Source: a virus. From it: 61,443 nucleotides of DNA. The notes below the pieces were generated by a model. It was not told the DNA's origin, ran no database searches, and saw nothing but the letters and a program-made list of their open reading frames with translations. A program made the translations under genes and the position numbers. The stretch lies in IMG/VR virus record IMGVR_UViG_3300042905_004017, positions 1 through 61,443 of that record, one strand, 5' to 3'. This document shows positions 16,230-24,740 of the stretch, piece by piece. Within the stretch, counting starts at the first letter, position 1. Each line of letters opens with the position of its first letter.

Positions 16230-17248
16230 TAGAGATTTCTGTAAATGTCAAGCAATAACGTTTTATTATACTGCTCGCTTTCGATATTTGTGAGTTGATT
16301 GGTAACAATGGTATCCACACTTTCAAACATGATGTTTCCGGTAATATCGTAATTGATGTCTTCGCTCACAACCTTTTGCGGAATGAGAGTAATTTCTCTT
16401 AAATTATATGTATTAACAAATGTTTCTTTGATAAAAGTTGCTTCTTCGTAACTGATATCTACGTCAAGATTAACACGCACATGCATGCCAGGATTGAGCA
16501 ATCTATCAGTGTTTTGTAACACATCACTGAGTTGGTACACACGGTATCTGGGTTGATCAGGCCAAGCATGATACTCTGGTTCCTGACCCCACTCTAGAAT
16601 CATCATACCACGCTCGTCGTCATGGTTGTCTGCGTAGTTGTGTGGAAAGCAATTACCAATGTATGTAATGTTCTTTTGTGTTTGTCGTTTGTGAAAATGT
16701 CCGGTGAATACATGTTCAACGCCATGGAAGTCTTCTCTTTTAACATCACCGTGATCGGGCATTTGAACCATGGCATTCATGTAAAACGTAGGCAGTTCAA
16801 AATGTCCAAACATGTATTTGGCCGTCAGCTTAGGGATTCGCTTATAATCGTCACCAACCAACCAAGGAGCAATAACCACGTCGCCACTGATATACCAATC
16901 ATTACAAATATGAATGTTAGGTAAGTTCCGTGCCCACGCCACACTTTGGACATCACGTTTGTCGCGATAATAAAGATCGTGATTGCCAGGAATAAAATAA
17001 ACAGCTTCAAAATTGTCATTCAAATGCTCCAGGGCCTTGAGGCTATAGTTTAGAGTGACAATGTTGATCGATGCTCGATTATTATGCCAGTCCCCAAGAA
17101 AGAACGCAGTTTCACATCCTTCTTCTTTGGCCTTTTGAGTAAACCATTTGATAAAGTTCAAGCAATCGTCGTTGTGTGTTTGACTGTTGCTTTTTAAACC
17201 AAAATGTATATCTGTGCAGACTGCTGCTCGTTTGAATAAGTTAGACAT
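16229..17248 (-). CDS. 47: Recombination endonuclease subunit gp47 (Mre11/SbcD-like)
   Basis: A 339-residue calcineurin-like phosphoesterase with the full metal-ligand set: Asp13-x-His15 (DIHFG), Gly-Asp53-Trp-His55, Gly-Asn89-His90-Asp91, and GHFH (~187-190). T4 gp47 is 339 residues. It is the nuclease partner of gp46, with which it overlaps by one base. It lies downstream of gp55 and a radical SAM gene in the leftward operon, with a 32-base gap to that gene. Identification is secure. Confidence 0.96.
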   Translation of the reverse strand: MSNLFKRAAVCTDIHFGLKSNSQTHNDDCLNFIKWFTQKAKEEGCETAFFLGDWHNNRASINIVTLNYSLKALEHLNDNFEAVYFIPGNHDLYYRDKRDVQSVAWARNLPNIHICNDWYISGDVVIAPWLVGDDYKRIPKLTAKYMFGHFELPTFYMNAMVQMPDHGDVKREDFHGVEHVFTGHFHKRQTQKNITYIGNCFPHNYADNHDDERGMMILEWGQEPEYHAWPDQPRYRVYQLSDVLQNTDRLLNPGMHVRVNLDVDISYEEATFIKETFVNTYNLREITLIPQKVVSEDINYDITGNIMFESVDTIVTNQLTNIESEQYNKTLLLDIYRNL

Positions 17249-17280
17249 ACTAGTATTTTAACAAATTATCATGTGACAAA

Positions 17281-18588
17281 TCAAGTTTTAATTTGTTCCA
17301 GCCATGGGAATGTTTGCCGCCAATTGGTCTTTCTTCTTTTATCTAATTCAGTTAGATAATTTTTTAGCCGTTGAATTTGGTCCAAATTTGATGAACATTT
17401 TTTACTTCTATTAGCGATCCCGGCCATCATTTGTTTTTGTCCTTGTTGAACATCAGTTTCATCTGGCATTAAGTTTAAGATTCTGTCAAAATCTTGTTGA
17501 AAAATTTCGCCACCAAACATGTAAATATCATCAATATGGTTATCGCCGGTGGTGTTACAATTATGCAATATTTTGTTTGATGTGGTTCTCCATCCATCTG
17601 ATACATCTTCTTGGTGTTGGTTCCACTGGTTAATCTTTTCAAGCAAATCTGGAAAAACTTTTATTGTTAAAGATGACATGGTACTGTTAATTGAGGGTAA
17701 AATCCACGGCGTGTTAAGAATATATTTAAAATTTTGTTCCCATAAACTCAAAGATAAACCGTAACGTGTATATTCTTGTTGCTCGCCCCACCCATCTAAG
17801 CTGGCTGTTAACTGTAATCGCCACATTTTTTTATGCTTTGCTAAAAGCTCAAATTTTCTTATGTATTGTTTAAATATTTTATGCGGTATATTTAGATTTG
17901 ATACAATTGATATTTGTAAATCTGGGTGACCGTGTTTGGCCCATATACTAATGGCTTTGTCTAATTCTCCCATTAAAAATGGTTCACCACCTAATACGTG
18001 GAAACGTGTAATTTTAGCCGCATTATCATGTGATTCTAAATATTTCCAAAAATCTGACACCATTTTTTCATAATTAGGATTGTTCTGTTTAAAAAATGGA
18101 CTAAATTGGTATATGTTACTTTCATTCATAAAAAAGTTGCCATGTTTTCTATTTTCATCTTCCCATCTGCTACTAAAATGGGGGCCACAATAAATACAGG
18201 CCATGTTACAAGTATTACGAAACCATACCTCCAATATGGTAGGAGTAACAGAAACTGCGCCATTATCAACATGTAGTTCTGCTGGTATCAGATTCGTGTC
18301 ATTGAGCTGTGCAAGTTGAAATTTCCTATCACTTTCCCCACCAGTTTCTTCAATATTTTTACAATATTCACAACCAGCACCGGGCCATTCGCCAGACAAC
18401 ATTTTATTTCTTGCTTGTATTTTTTCTGGTAAATTATGAAAGTTAGAAAAATTGTCTGGGTCTATTGAATACTTTTGTGTGCGATGACACGAGGCAGATG
18501 TTCCGCTTTGGAAAAATATTGTACTCCAAGACCATTTAAGCAGACATGCAGTTGATGATTTGATCGGAAATACTACTTTAGTCGTCAT
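17281..18588 (-). CDS. Radical SAM protein, N-terminal cysteine-rich type A
   Basis: A 435-residue radical SAM enzyme with Cys127-x3-Cys131-x2-Cys134 (CNMACIYC) and a GGEP strand motif (LGGEPFL). The N-terminus has its own cysteines: Cys15 in CLLKW, Cys34 in SASCHRT and Cys73/Cys76 in GCEYC, consistent with an auxiliary-cluster ('twitch') segment placed before the core. The protein ends with LDKRRKTNWRQTFPWLEQ, a tail motif shared with the proteins at 52522 and 53888. ATG 18588 was preferred to an upstream start at 18615 because the family's first motif begins shortly after it. It overlaps the gp55 3' end, so it is inserted between core genes gp55 and gp47. The substrate is unknown. Confidence 0.85.
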   Translation of the reverse strand: MTTKVVFPIKSSTACLLKWSWSTIFFQSGTSASCHRTQKYSIDPDNFSNFHNLPEKIQARNKMLSGEWPGAGCEYCKNIEETGGESDRKFQLAQLNDTNLIPAELHVDNGAVSVTPTILEVWFRNTCNMACIYCGPHFSSRWEDENRKHGNFFMNESNIYQFSPFFKQNNPNYEKMVSDFWKYLESHDNAAKITRFHVLGGEPFLMGELDKAISIWAKHGHPDLQISIVSNLNIPHKIFKQYIRKFELLAKHKKMWRLQLTASLDGWGEQQEYTRYGLSLSLWEQNFKYILNTPWILPSINSTMSSLTIKVFPDLLEKINQWNQHQEDVSDGWRTTSNKILHNCNTTGDNHIDDIYMFGGEIFQQDFDRILNLMPDETDVQQGQKQMMAGIANRSKKCSSNLDQIQRLKNYLTELDKRRKTNWRQTFPWLEQIKT

Positions 18589-19459
18589 TATAGTCACCAG
18601 AAAGAGAACCGCCACCCCACGAGCCCATGCCTTGTCTGGTATAACTAGGAGTCAGTCCATTCATCTCAAGGATATCGTCCCGGAGATTTTGATTACGCTT
18701 TTCAATATTGAGTACTCGAGTAAAGCTATTAGTGATAGCAGCAGTATAGTAAGCAAAAGGATTTTGACTCTTGCTTTCATCAAATTGTAGTCCTATCTGT
18801 GATAGTTGCAGCAGTGCTTGGCTGCGCATTTCGTCGTTGTAAGTATAACCACGCCAGTTTGATCTTGTAGCATAACGTTCGCACAGTTTCATAAACATGT
18901 GTGCCAGTGTTCTTGTCATAGTACCGTGATCTCTATTAAACTTGCCTTTGATCAAATCACCTTGCCAATGACTTTTGCCCACACAGTAGGGAACGCCGTC
19001 TTCGTCAATTTTATAGTGCTGGAACGGGGGAAAGTTGACCTTGACAAATTTGCTAGGCAACACTGCCGCAGCATCGTCGTATTCGGTTAATGGGTCTGTG
19101 TCATCGTCCTCTACCGGCGCTTTGACTTTTTTTGATTTGGCCGCGTCGGTGGGAATGTGTTCCCAGGTCATCACTCTAAACACTATGTCTGTGGTGGGAA
19201 TTTTGCTTGGTTTGACAGCAAAATCATCCAGCTTTAACTTGACTGTGCTGGTTGATTGCGCTAGATCATAAGCAGCACGAGTCAATCTTTCTGCTCGCAA
19301 CTTGCGTCCCTCGGCTGTGTTTTTCTTGTTGATTTTGTCTACAGATGGCAAAATGATATCATAATAGGCATCTTGTGCGGTTGCAAAGCTGCAATAGGTA
19401 ATCTTGCTTTTGTGTATTTCTTTTAAAATATCTCTGTTGTTTAGGTAATTGTGTTTCAT
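18578..19459 (-). CDS. 55: Late-transcription sigma factor gp55 with N-terminal extension
   Basis: A 293-residue protein whose C-terminal half is T4 gp55, the sigma-like factor that directs host RNA polymerase to TATAAATA late promoters. Recognisable parts are VGKSHWQGD (160-168), SNWRGYTYNDEMRSQAL (200-216) and PFAYYTAAITNSFTRVLNIE (234-253). T4 gp55 has 185 residues; here an additional ~110 residues precede an acidic linker (DDDTDPLTEYDDA, 118-130). The extension includes VFRVMTWEHIPTD (93-105), which looks like a separate conserved domain, so a fusion is possible. AAGGA precedes the ATG. A sigma70-like promoter upstream fits the need to make gp55 before late genes. Confidence 0.93.
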   Translation of the reverse strand: MKHNYLNNRDILKEIHKSKITYCSFATAQDAYYDIILPSVDKINKKNTAEGRKLRAERLTRAAYDLAQSTSTVKLKLDDFAVKPSKIPTTDIVFRVMTWEHIPTDAAKSKKVKAPVEDDDTDPLTEYDDAAAVLPSKFVKVNFPPFQHYKIDEDGVPYCVGKSHWQGDLIKGKFNRDHGTMTRTLAHMFMKLCERYATRSNWRGYTYNDEMRSQALLQLSQIGLQFDESKSQNPFAYYTAAITNSFTRVLNIEKRNQNLRDDILEMNGLTPSYTRQGMGSWGGGSLSGDYNDD

Positions 19460-19482
19460 CCTGTTCCTTAAAATACTCAGTT

Positions 19483-19511
19483 AATTTAGCAAATAAATAA
19501 TAAAAAAGCAA
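19483..19511 (-). promoter_or_regulatory. Candidate host sigma70-type promoter for gp55 operon
   Basis: On the minus strand TTGCTT (19506-19511) and TAAATT (19483-19488) are separated by exactly 17 bases. The start would lie near 19476, just before the AAGGAACAGG leader and the gp55 ATG at 19459. It overlaps the late motif for the divergent baseplate operon. AT-rich sequence makes chance matches likely, so confidence is moderate. Confidence 0.42.
19492..19499 (+). promoter_or_regulatory. Candidate late promoter for the baseplate operon
   Basis: AATAAATA lies 23 bases before the ATG at 19523 and in front of an AAGAAG ribosome site. It is one mismatch from the T4 late consensus. It would drive the plus-strand block beginning with the tube-junction-like gene. 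Confidence 0.5.
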
Positions 19512-19522
19512 GAAGAATTTAT

Positions 19523-20521
19523 ATGCCAAAAGTCACTCAAATCTTAACCAATCTTGGCGGCGCAGCTAGATCGCTCACCAACACAGTAGCTAGCCGAGTA
19601 GCGGGTGCGCCACAAAATTTTATTCCCAGTAATGGAAACTTCACGTCGCAAGCGGGTGGCTTTTTGCCAGCAAACATACGTAGATCATTGGCCGGTTTAC
19701 TGCCAGGTGGGCGTGCTGTACCCAAAGCATTTACCCAAGGTCCCGTGATACAATTTGGGCCTCCTGAGGACAGCGACAATGATTGGCGTGTACGTGTCAG
19801 CATCAACCCCAGCAGTAAAATTTTGTATTGGGATTCCAGTGCAACCGGACTTTTATCCCCTTTGAGAGCCACTGATGGATTCATATTTCCTTATGTACCT
19901 TCGGTAACTGTAACTCACAATGCAAGTTATAGCTCCGTTTCGCCCACACATTCCAATTATCAACAGTTCTTTTATGAATCTAGTTCTGTGTCTTCGATCA
20001 GTATTTCCGGCGATTTCACTGTGCAAAATGTTGACGAAGGTAGATATTTTTTAGCAGCACTATACTTTTTCAGAGCTTGTACAAAAATGTTTTATGGTGC
20101 AACTGGTGAATATCAAGGCAGTCCTCCGCCAATTGTGTACTTAAATGGATATGGGCAACACTATTTACCAAATGTGCCCTGCGTGGTTACCAATTTCAGT
20201 CATACTATGCCACAAGATGTTGATTATCTAGAAGTACGTACACCGCAATCAACCACAACCAAGACAACTAGCACCACGTTGACCGGAGCGTTTGGCTCTA
20301 TCACACTGCCGCAGGTGTCTGGCGCTAACATGACAGACAAAAGCATAAGCACACAAACTACCAACACTGCATTCAATCGTGTGCCCACAATCAGCACATT
20401 TAATCTCACATTACAACCTGTGATCAGTAGATCACAAGCCATTGACTTTGATTACAAAGAGTTCGGCCGCGGTGGTTTGATAGTTGGTAAAAACAATCCG
20501 TACCCAGGAGGTTATCTATAA
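19523..20521 (+). CDS. Putative baseplate tail-tube junction/cap protein (gp54/gp48-like)
   Basis: A 332-residue structural protein heading the baseplate operon. The middle (DWRVRVSINP about residue 90, YVPSVTVTHNASYSSVSPTHSNY ~125-147, YFLAALYFFRACTKMFYG ~176-193) and LPNVPCVVTNFSHTMPQD resemble the tube-like fold of T4 gp48/gp54, which cap the hub and start tail-tube polymerisation. This is a judgement from overall pattern, not a diagnostic motif. The N-terminal ~75 residues are Ala/Gly-rich and probably flexible. Its stop shares a base with the gp53 start (TAATG). Other baseplate roles are possible. Confidence 0.55.
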   Translation: MPKVTQILTNLGGAARSLTNTVASRVAGAPQNFIPSNGNFTSQAGGFLPANIRRSLAGLLPGGRAVPKAFTQGPVIQFGPPEDSDNDWRVRVSINPSSKILYWDSSATGLLSPLRATDGFIFPYVPSVTVTHNASYSSVSPTHSNYQQFFYESSSVSSISISGDFTVQNVDEGRYFLAALYFFRACTKMFYGATGEYQGSPPPIVYLNGYGQHYLPNVPCVVTNFSHTMPQDVDYLEVRTPQSTTTKTTSTTLTGAFGSITLPQVSGANMTDKSISTQTTNTAFNRVPTISTFNLTLQPVISRSQAIDFDYKEFGRGGLIVGKNNPYPGGYL

Positions 20522-20826
20522 TGGCTGAAGTCAATTACTTGCCATCAAGTCCGTATTATCAAACAAACACATTTGGTAAATTTTTAGATGTTATGACCAA
20601 TCGTCCGGTGTCCAAACTGCCTGACGATGTGTTATACGAAATAGACAGTGTGTACCAATTTAGACCAGACCTGCTAGCCGCTGACCTTTACGGCACCAGC
20701 TCGTTATGGTGGGTGTTTGCACAACGCAATCCCAACACACTGGTTGATCCGTTGCGCGACTTTGTGGCAGGTGCTAGAATTTATATACCCAAGATAGAAA
20801 CACTCAAACAAGATCTAGGGGTATAA
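20521..20826 (+). CDS. 53: Baseplate wedge protein gp53
   Basis: A 101-residue protein with the gp53 signature YQFRPDLLAADLYGTSSLWW (49-68), then RNPNTLVDPLRDF and GARIYIPK. T4 gp53 (196 residues) links wedges and contains a LysM-like fold; this version is the compact form common in other myoviruses. The start overlaps the previous stop by one base and only three bases separate it from the next gene, so the block is tightly coupled. Confidence 0.85.
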   Translation: MAEVNYLPSSPYYQTNTFGKFLDVMTNRPVSKLPDDVLYEIDSVYQFRPDLLAADLYGTSSLWWVFAQRNPNTLVDPLRDFVAGARIYIPKIETLKQDLGV

Positions 20827-20829
20827 GCA

Positions 20830-23253
20830 ATGGCTTCAGAAGCTAATTTCAGTGGTGATGTTGCCAACACCAACAGAAACAATTCAGTGGTGGGTGCTGG
20901 ATCCTCAGGTAACACATCATCGTTCCAGGCCACTACCCCAGCAAAAACACCTTTTAACAAACTGCACGCCTATACCAGTTACACCTATAGAATAACTTTG
21001 TTTTTCTTGACCAGCAAAGATTATAATAATCTGTGTGATAATCCCAGTAAATTTACTCCCAAGTATGCATTAATCAGCAGCGCCGGTGGATATGCCAAGG
21101 CCACTGGAACCAGCGATACAGACACAATAAGACATCCTGATTTTCGCACAGATTTTTTTATTGACAATTTGTCAATAGAAACTGTTGTGGGACTGAATGC
21201 AAAAAACAAGGCATCCAATGCCATAGATATCAGTTTTACAATCACAGAACCTTATGGGCTCAGTTTGCTAGATCGACTGCTAAGTGTGTGCGAAACTTCT
21301 GAAGACAAAAACCCCAACTATGCCACACAACCTTATCTGTTGCAAATTGACCTGTTGGCCAGTCCCACTGACGACATGCTGAGTAGATACAACAGAACAG
21401 ACAATTTGATTGACAGAAAAAGAATTGCAATAAAATTTCTTGAAATGAAAATCAAGCCCAGTGCCAGTGGTAGTACCTACGCATGCAGTGCCATTCCGTT
21501 CAACCACAGCGCATTTGATCAAACCACAGCACCAACTCCTGTGCCCTTTGCAGTAGAGGCCAAAACTGTGGGAGATTTTTTTTCCAACAACGATGATCAA
21601 GCACAACTGTTTACTGGCCAGTTAAAGGCCAATGAAGAGCGATTGGAAGCAGAAATAGAAAAATGGATAAAAAGTAATAGCACCAGGAGAGACGACACCT
21701 ACTACGGATTTAGAACACCTACTGCGGCCGAAATAGCTGAACAAAAGCGAGCCATTGCAAAGTCCATAATTTTTAATACCGGAAGTTATACTGCTGCATA
21801 CAATAGATACATGGAAAATGTGGCAGGTGCCACAGCAAATGAAACAGGCAAAGATAAAAAAAGAATTACACAATTTCCTCCTACCAAAATCAGTTTTGTC
21901 ATGCCTAAAGAAATTGCAGAAAGCAGAATTGTTGATCCGCAAAGAGCTCAAAGTACCAATACCAAGTATAGCGATAGAACCAAAGGTACAAATCAAACTG
22001 CAGATCCAGAATACAAAAACGTGGAAGTTTTTAATATCAAGGCCGGCGAAAGCGTGATAGAAGTAATTGATCAGGTGTTAGGCAAAAGTGATTATGTAAA
22101 AAATCAAATCAATTCACAAAACAAACTGAGAGACGAAGAAGAAGCCAACAAAGAATACACCAGTGGCGGCGAAAGAACCGACAACAAAGCCAGTGCAAAA
22201 AATATCAAATGGTATAAATTGGTACCCACCGTCAAACTAGAAAATTTTGACATAATAAGAAACAACTGGAGCAAAACAGTTACATACAGTATTTTGCCAT
22301 ACAATGCAGCCAACAATTATCATCCCAACTTTCCCAAAACCACAGGCAAAGATGTGGAAAGTCAAGTGGTAAGAGAATACAACTATCTTTACACAGGAAA
22401 AAATCAAGACATAACACGATTAGATATTGATTTTGACACTGCCTATTACACGCAAATCAGTACCTATCGAGAACAGGTGGCCAGAGGCGGCACTAGCAAA
22501 TCCAGTGATCCCAATGACCCTACCAATCCAGAAAATTTGCAACAGCCTCAACTCAAAGCAACAGGAACAATTATTCCGCAGACAACTGAAGTTAACGGAT
22601 ACAATATCAATGCCAGTGGCATGAACACTGCCACCAATCCTGAAGAAAAAATTGTAAGCGATCTCAAAAACAGTATCTATACACGATCACGCGGTGATAA
22701 TCTCAATATAAAATTACAAATATTTGGTGATCCAGATTTTATCAAACAAGACGACATCTATTACAATCCCGCCAGTGCCGAATATGATCAAATTGTGGCC
22801 AATAGATCCAAAACTCCTATCGTAAAAGATGGACCAGTTGCTGGTCAGATTATATTTGACAGCGAAGAAGTCTATGTAAGAGTGAATTTTAAAAATTCTG
22901 TTGACATTGACGACAGCATTGGTATTCAAAACAAACAAGAGACCTTGACCAATGGAAGAAAAACTGATGGTTCATTCAGCGGCATTTACAAAGTGCTAAC
23001 CGTACAAAGCGAATTCAGTAGAGGACAGTTCTCTCAAACACTGGACCTGGTACGAATGCCCGATGAGCTGCCAAAAGCTACACCAGCCAAGAAGCAATCT
23101 GTAAATAATCAGAGTAGTGATTATTCTGGTAGACAGCAAACAAGCACGGCTGTAGAAACTGCACCTTCATCAAACGCTGGAACACTACGACAAAATATTA
23201 ATCAAGCTGGTTCGCAGGTTGGAACATTTGCAGGAACTGGTGGGGGAACATAA
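20830..23253 (+). CDS. Putative baseplate hub protein
   Basis: An 807-residue protein located between gp53 and the gp5-like spike, where a hub (gp27-like) subunit is expected. Recognisable stretches include YRITLFFLTSKDYNN (~53-67), a tube-like strand pattern FIDNLSIETVV (~111-121), WYKLVPTVKLENFDIIRN (~459-476), PYNAANNYHPNFP (~488-500) and IYKVLTVQSEFSRGQFSQTL (~719-738). The last resembles C-terminal hub sequences in other phages. Residues ~270-450 are Lys/Glu/Asn-rich and may be an insertion. It ends with a Ser/Thr/Gly/Gln-rich tail. T4 gp27 is 391 residues, so this is about twice as long. The hub call is mainly positional. Confidence 0.5.
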   Translation: MASEANFSGDVANTNRNNSVVGAGSSGNTSSFQATTPAKTPFNKLHAYTSYTYRITLFFLTSKDYNNLCDNPSKFTPKYALISSAGGYAKATGTSDTDTIRHPDFRTDFFIDNLSIETVVGLNAKNKASNAIDISFTITEPYGLSLLDRLLSVCETSEDKNPNYATQPYLLQIDLLASPTDDMLSRYNRTDNLIDRKRIAIKFLEMKIKPSASGSTYACSAIPFNHSAFDQTTAPTPVPFAVEAKTVGDFFSNNDDQAQLFTGQLKANEERLEAEIEKWIKSNSTRRDDTYYGFRTPTAAEIAEQKRAIAKSIIFNTGSYTAAYNRYMENVAGATANETGKDKKRITQFPPTKISFVMPKEIAESRIVDPQRAQSTNTKYSDRTKGTNQTADPEYKNVEVFNIKAGESVIEVIDQVLGKSDYVKNQINSQNKLRDEEEANKEYTSGGERTDNKASAKNIKWYKLVPTVKLENFDIIRNNWSKTVTYSILPYNAANNYHPNFPKTTGKDVESQVVREYNYLYTGKNQDITRLDIDFDTAYYTQISTYREQVARGGTSKSSDPNDPTNPENLQQPQLKATGTIIPQTTEVNGYNINASGMNTATNPEEKIVSDLKNSIYTRSRGDNLNIKLQIFGDPDFIKQDDIYYNPASAEYDQIVANRSKTPIVKDGPVAGQIIFDSEEVYVRVNFKNSVDIDDSIGIQNKQETLTNGRKTDGSFSGIYKVLTVQSEFSRGQFSQTLDLVRMPDELPKATPAKKQSVNNQSSDYSGRQQTSTAVETAPSSNAGTLRQNINQAGSQVGTFAGTGGGT

Positions 23254-24740
23254 TGCCAACAAATAAACCACTTGGAATAAAAACTCCAGACTGGGCCGGC
23301 GGAGGCCTACAAAATGCCGCTTCTGGCAAGCTGGATCCTGGACCATTTTTAGCCATTATAAAGAACAATGCAGACCCTGCAAGATTGGGTCGCCTGGCTG
23401 TGTTTGTGCCCGATATCGGCGGCGACGAAGATGACTCCAGCAAGTGGTACATTGTGAGATATGCCAGTCCGTTCATGGGCAGTACACTAGGATTTCCTGG
23501 ATCGGCCGACAACGCCAATTTTGCTTTTGCTCAACAAACCTACGGCTTCTGGGCAGTGCCTCCGGATGTGGGCAACTTTGTGTTGATCACGTTTGTGATG
23601 GGCGATCCCTCACGAGGCTATTGGTTTGCCTGTGTACCCAACATGCAGACAGCACACATGGTACCTGGCCTGGCAAGACCGTTTGGAAATACCATAGCAG
23701 GAAAAATAAATGAGGACCCTGAGTTTGGCAAAGGCAGAGTTTCCAGTACCAGTTATTTGCCCACTGCTGAACTGGTGTCTGAAACCAGTAGTGTAGACAA
23801 CAATCCAGAATTTTACAACTTGCCCAAGGTGGTACACGTCTGGCAGGCCAACATTGTGATAGAACAGGGACTAGATAAAGATCCGGTTAGAGGCACCATT
23901 ACCAGCAGCAGTCAAAGAGAAACTCCCAGTCAAGTGATAGGATTAAGCAGTCCTGGTCGTACCAGTCCGGATACTACAGACTTCCCTAATCTTGAGGAAC
24001 TGCTTAAAAATCAAAATCTCAATATATCCACTGTACAAACTTTTCCCAACAGAAAAGGTGGACATTCCTTGGTCATGGACGACGGTGACATCTACGGTCA
24101 AAACAGACTGATGCGATTGAGAAGCAGTTCAGGGCATCAAATACTCATGCACGACACCGAAGACTTGATCTATATCAGCAACAGTCGAGGCACTGCCTGG
24201 GTAGAGTTGACACCTGACGGCAGTGTAAATGTGTTCAGTAATAGCAATGTCAGCATTAGAGCACAACAGGATTTGAATTTACACGCAGACAACAACATAA
24301 ACATTACCAGTGGCAACACCTTGAAAATTAGCTCGGCCAAATATTTTTTAAACGAAACACAACACTATCAACTGACTGCTACAAAAAATTATGCTCTCAA
24401 TGCAGGCAATGTGGGAATAAAGAGTGGAACTACACTGTTGATGCAAGCAGTGACCGGTGGTTGGAAAACCAGTGCAGATATAGTGTTAAAAGGTAGAAAA
24501 ATATTTTTAAACACCAGTACCCCCGCTTCACCGTTGACCAATAGGCCGTTGGAGTTTTATCAACAGGCCAATGTAGAATACGACAACAACACAAAACTCT
24601 GGAAAACATCCAGCACATTGTTCGAAAGCCTATCACCGTTTGCACCCACTCACGAACCATGGACCAGACAAACTGGCAAACTCAAAAAGAACACAGGCAA
24701 AATTGTTCCGCCTAAAGCACAAACACCAGGAAAAACATAA
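23253..24740 (+). CDS. 5: Baseplate spike protein gp5 (no evident lysozyme domain)
   Basis: A 495-residue cell-puncturing spike. The N-terminal OB-fold is visible (DPARLGRLAVFVPDIGG about residue 42; YGFWAVPPDVGNFVLITF about 95; GYWFACVP about 122). Residues ~270-415 form the repetitive beta-helix: HSLVMDDGD, LRSSSGHQILMHD, WVELTPDGSVNV, then short HADNNINI/SGNTLKISS-type strands. T4 gp5 has a lysozyme domain between these parts; here that interval contains only a linker (DKDPVRGTITSSSQRETPS). Cyanophage-type gp5 proteins share this form. TAATG couplings join it to both neighbours. Peptidoglycan digestion, if needed, would come from another protein, perhaps the next gene. Confidence 0.88.
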   Translation: MPTNKPLGIKTPDWAGGGLQNAASGKLDPGPFLAIIKNNADPARLGRLAVFVPDIGGDEDDSSKWYIVRYASPFMGSTLGFPGSADNANFAFAQQTYGFWAVPPDVGNFVLITFVMGDPSRGYWFACVPNMQTAHMVPGLARPFGNTIAGKINEDPEFGKGRVSSTSYLPTAELVSETSSVDNNPEFYNLPKVVHVWQANIVIEQGLDKDPVRGTITSSSQRETPSQVIGLSSPGRTSPDTTDFPNLEELLKNQNLNISTVQTFPNRKGGHSLVMDDGDIYGQNRLMRLRSSSGHQILMHDTEDLIYISNSRGTAWVELTPDGSVNVFSNSNVSIRAQQDLNLHADNNINITSGNTLKISSAKYFLNETQHYQLTATKNYALNAGNVGIKSGTTLLMQAVTGGWKTSADIVLKGRKIFLNTSTPASPLTNRPLEFYQQANVEYDNNTKLWKTSSTLFESLSPFAPTHEPWTRQTGKLKKNTGKIVPPKAQTPGKT

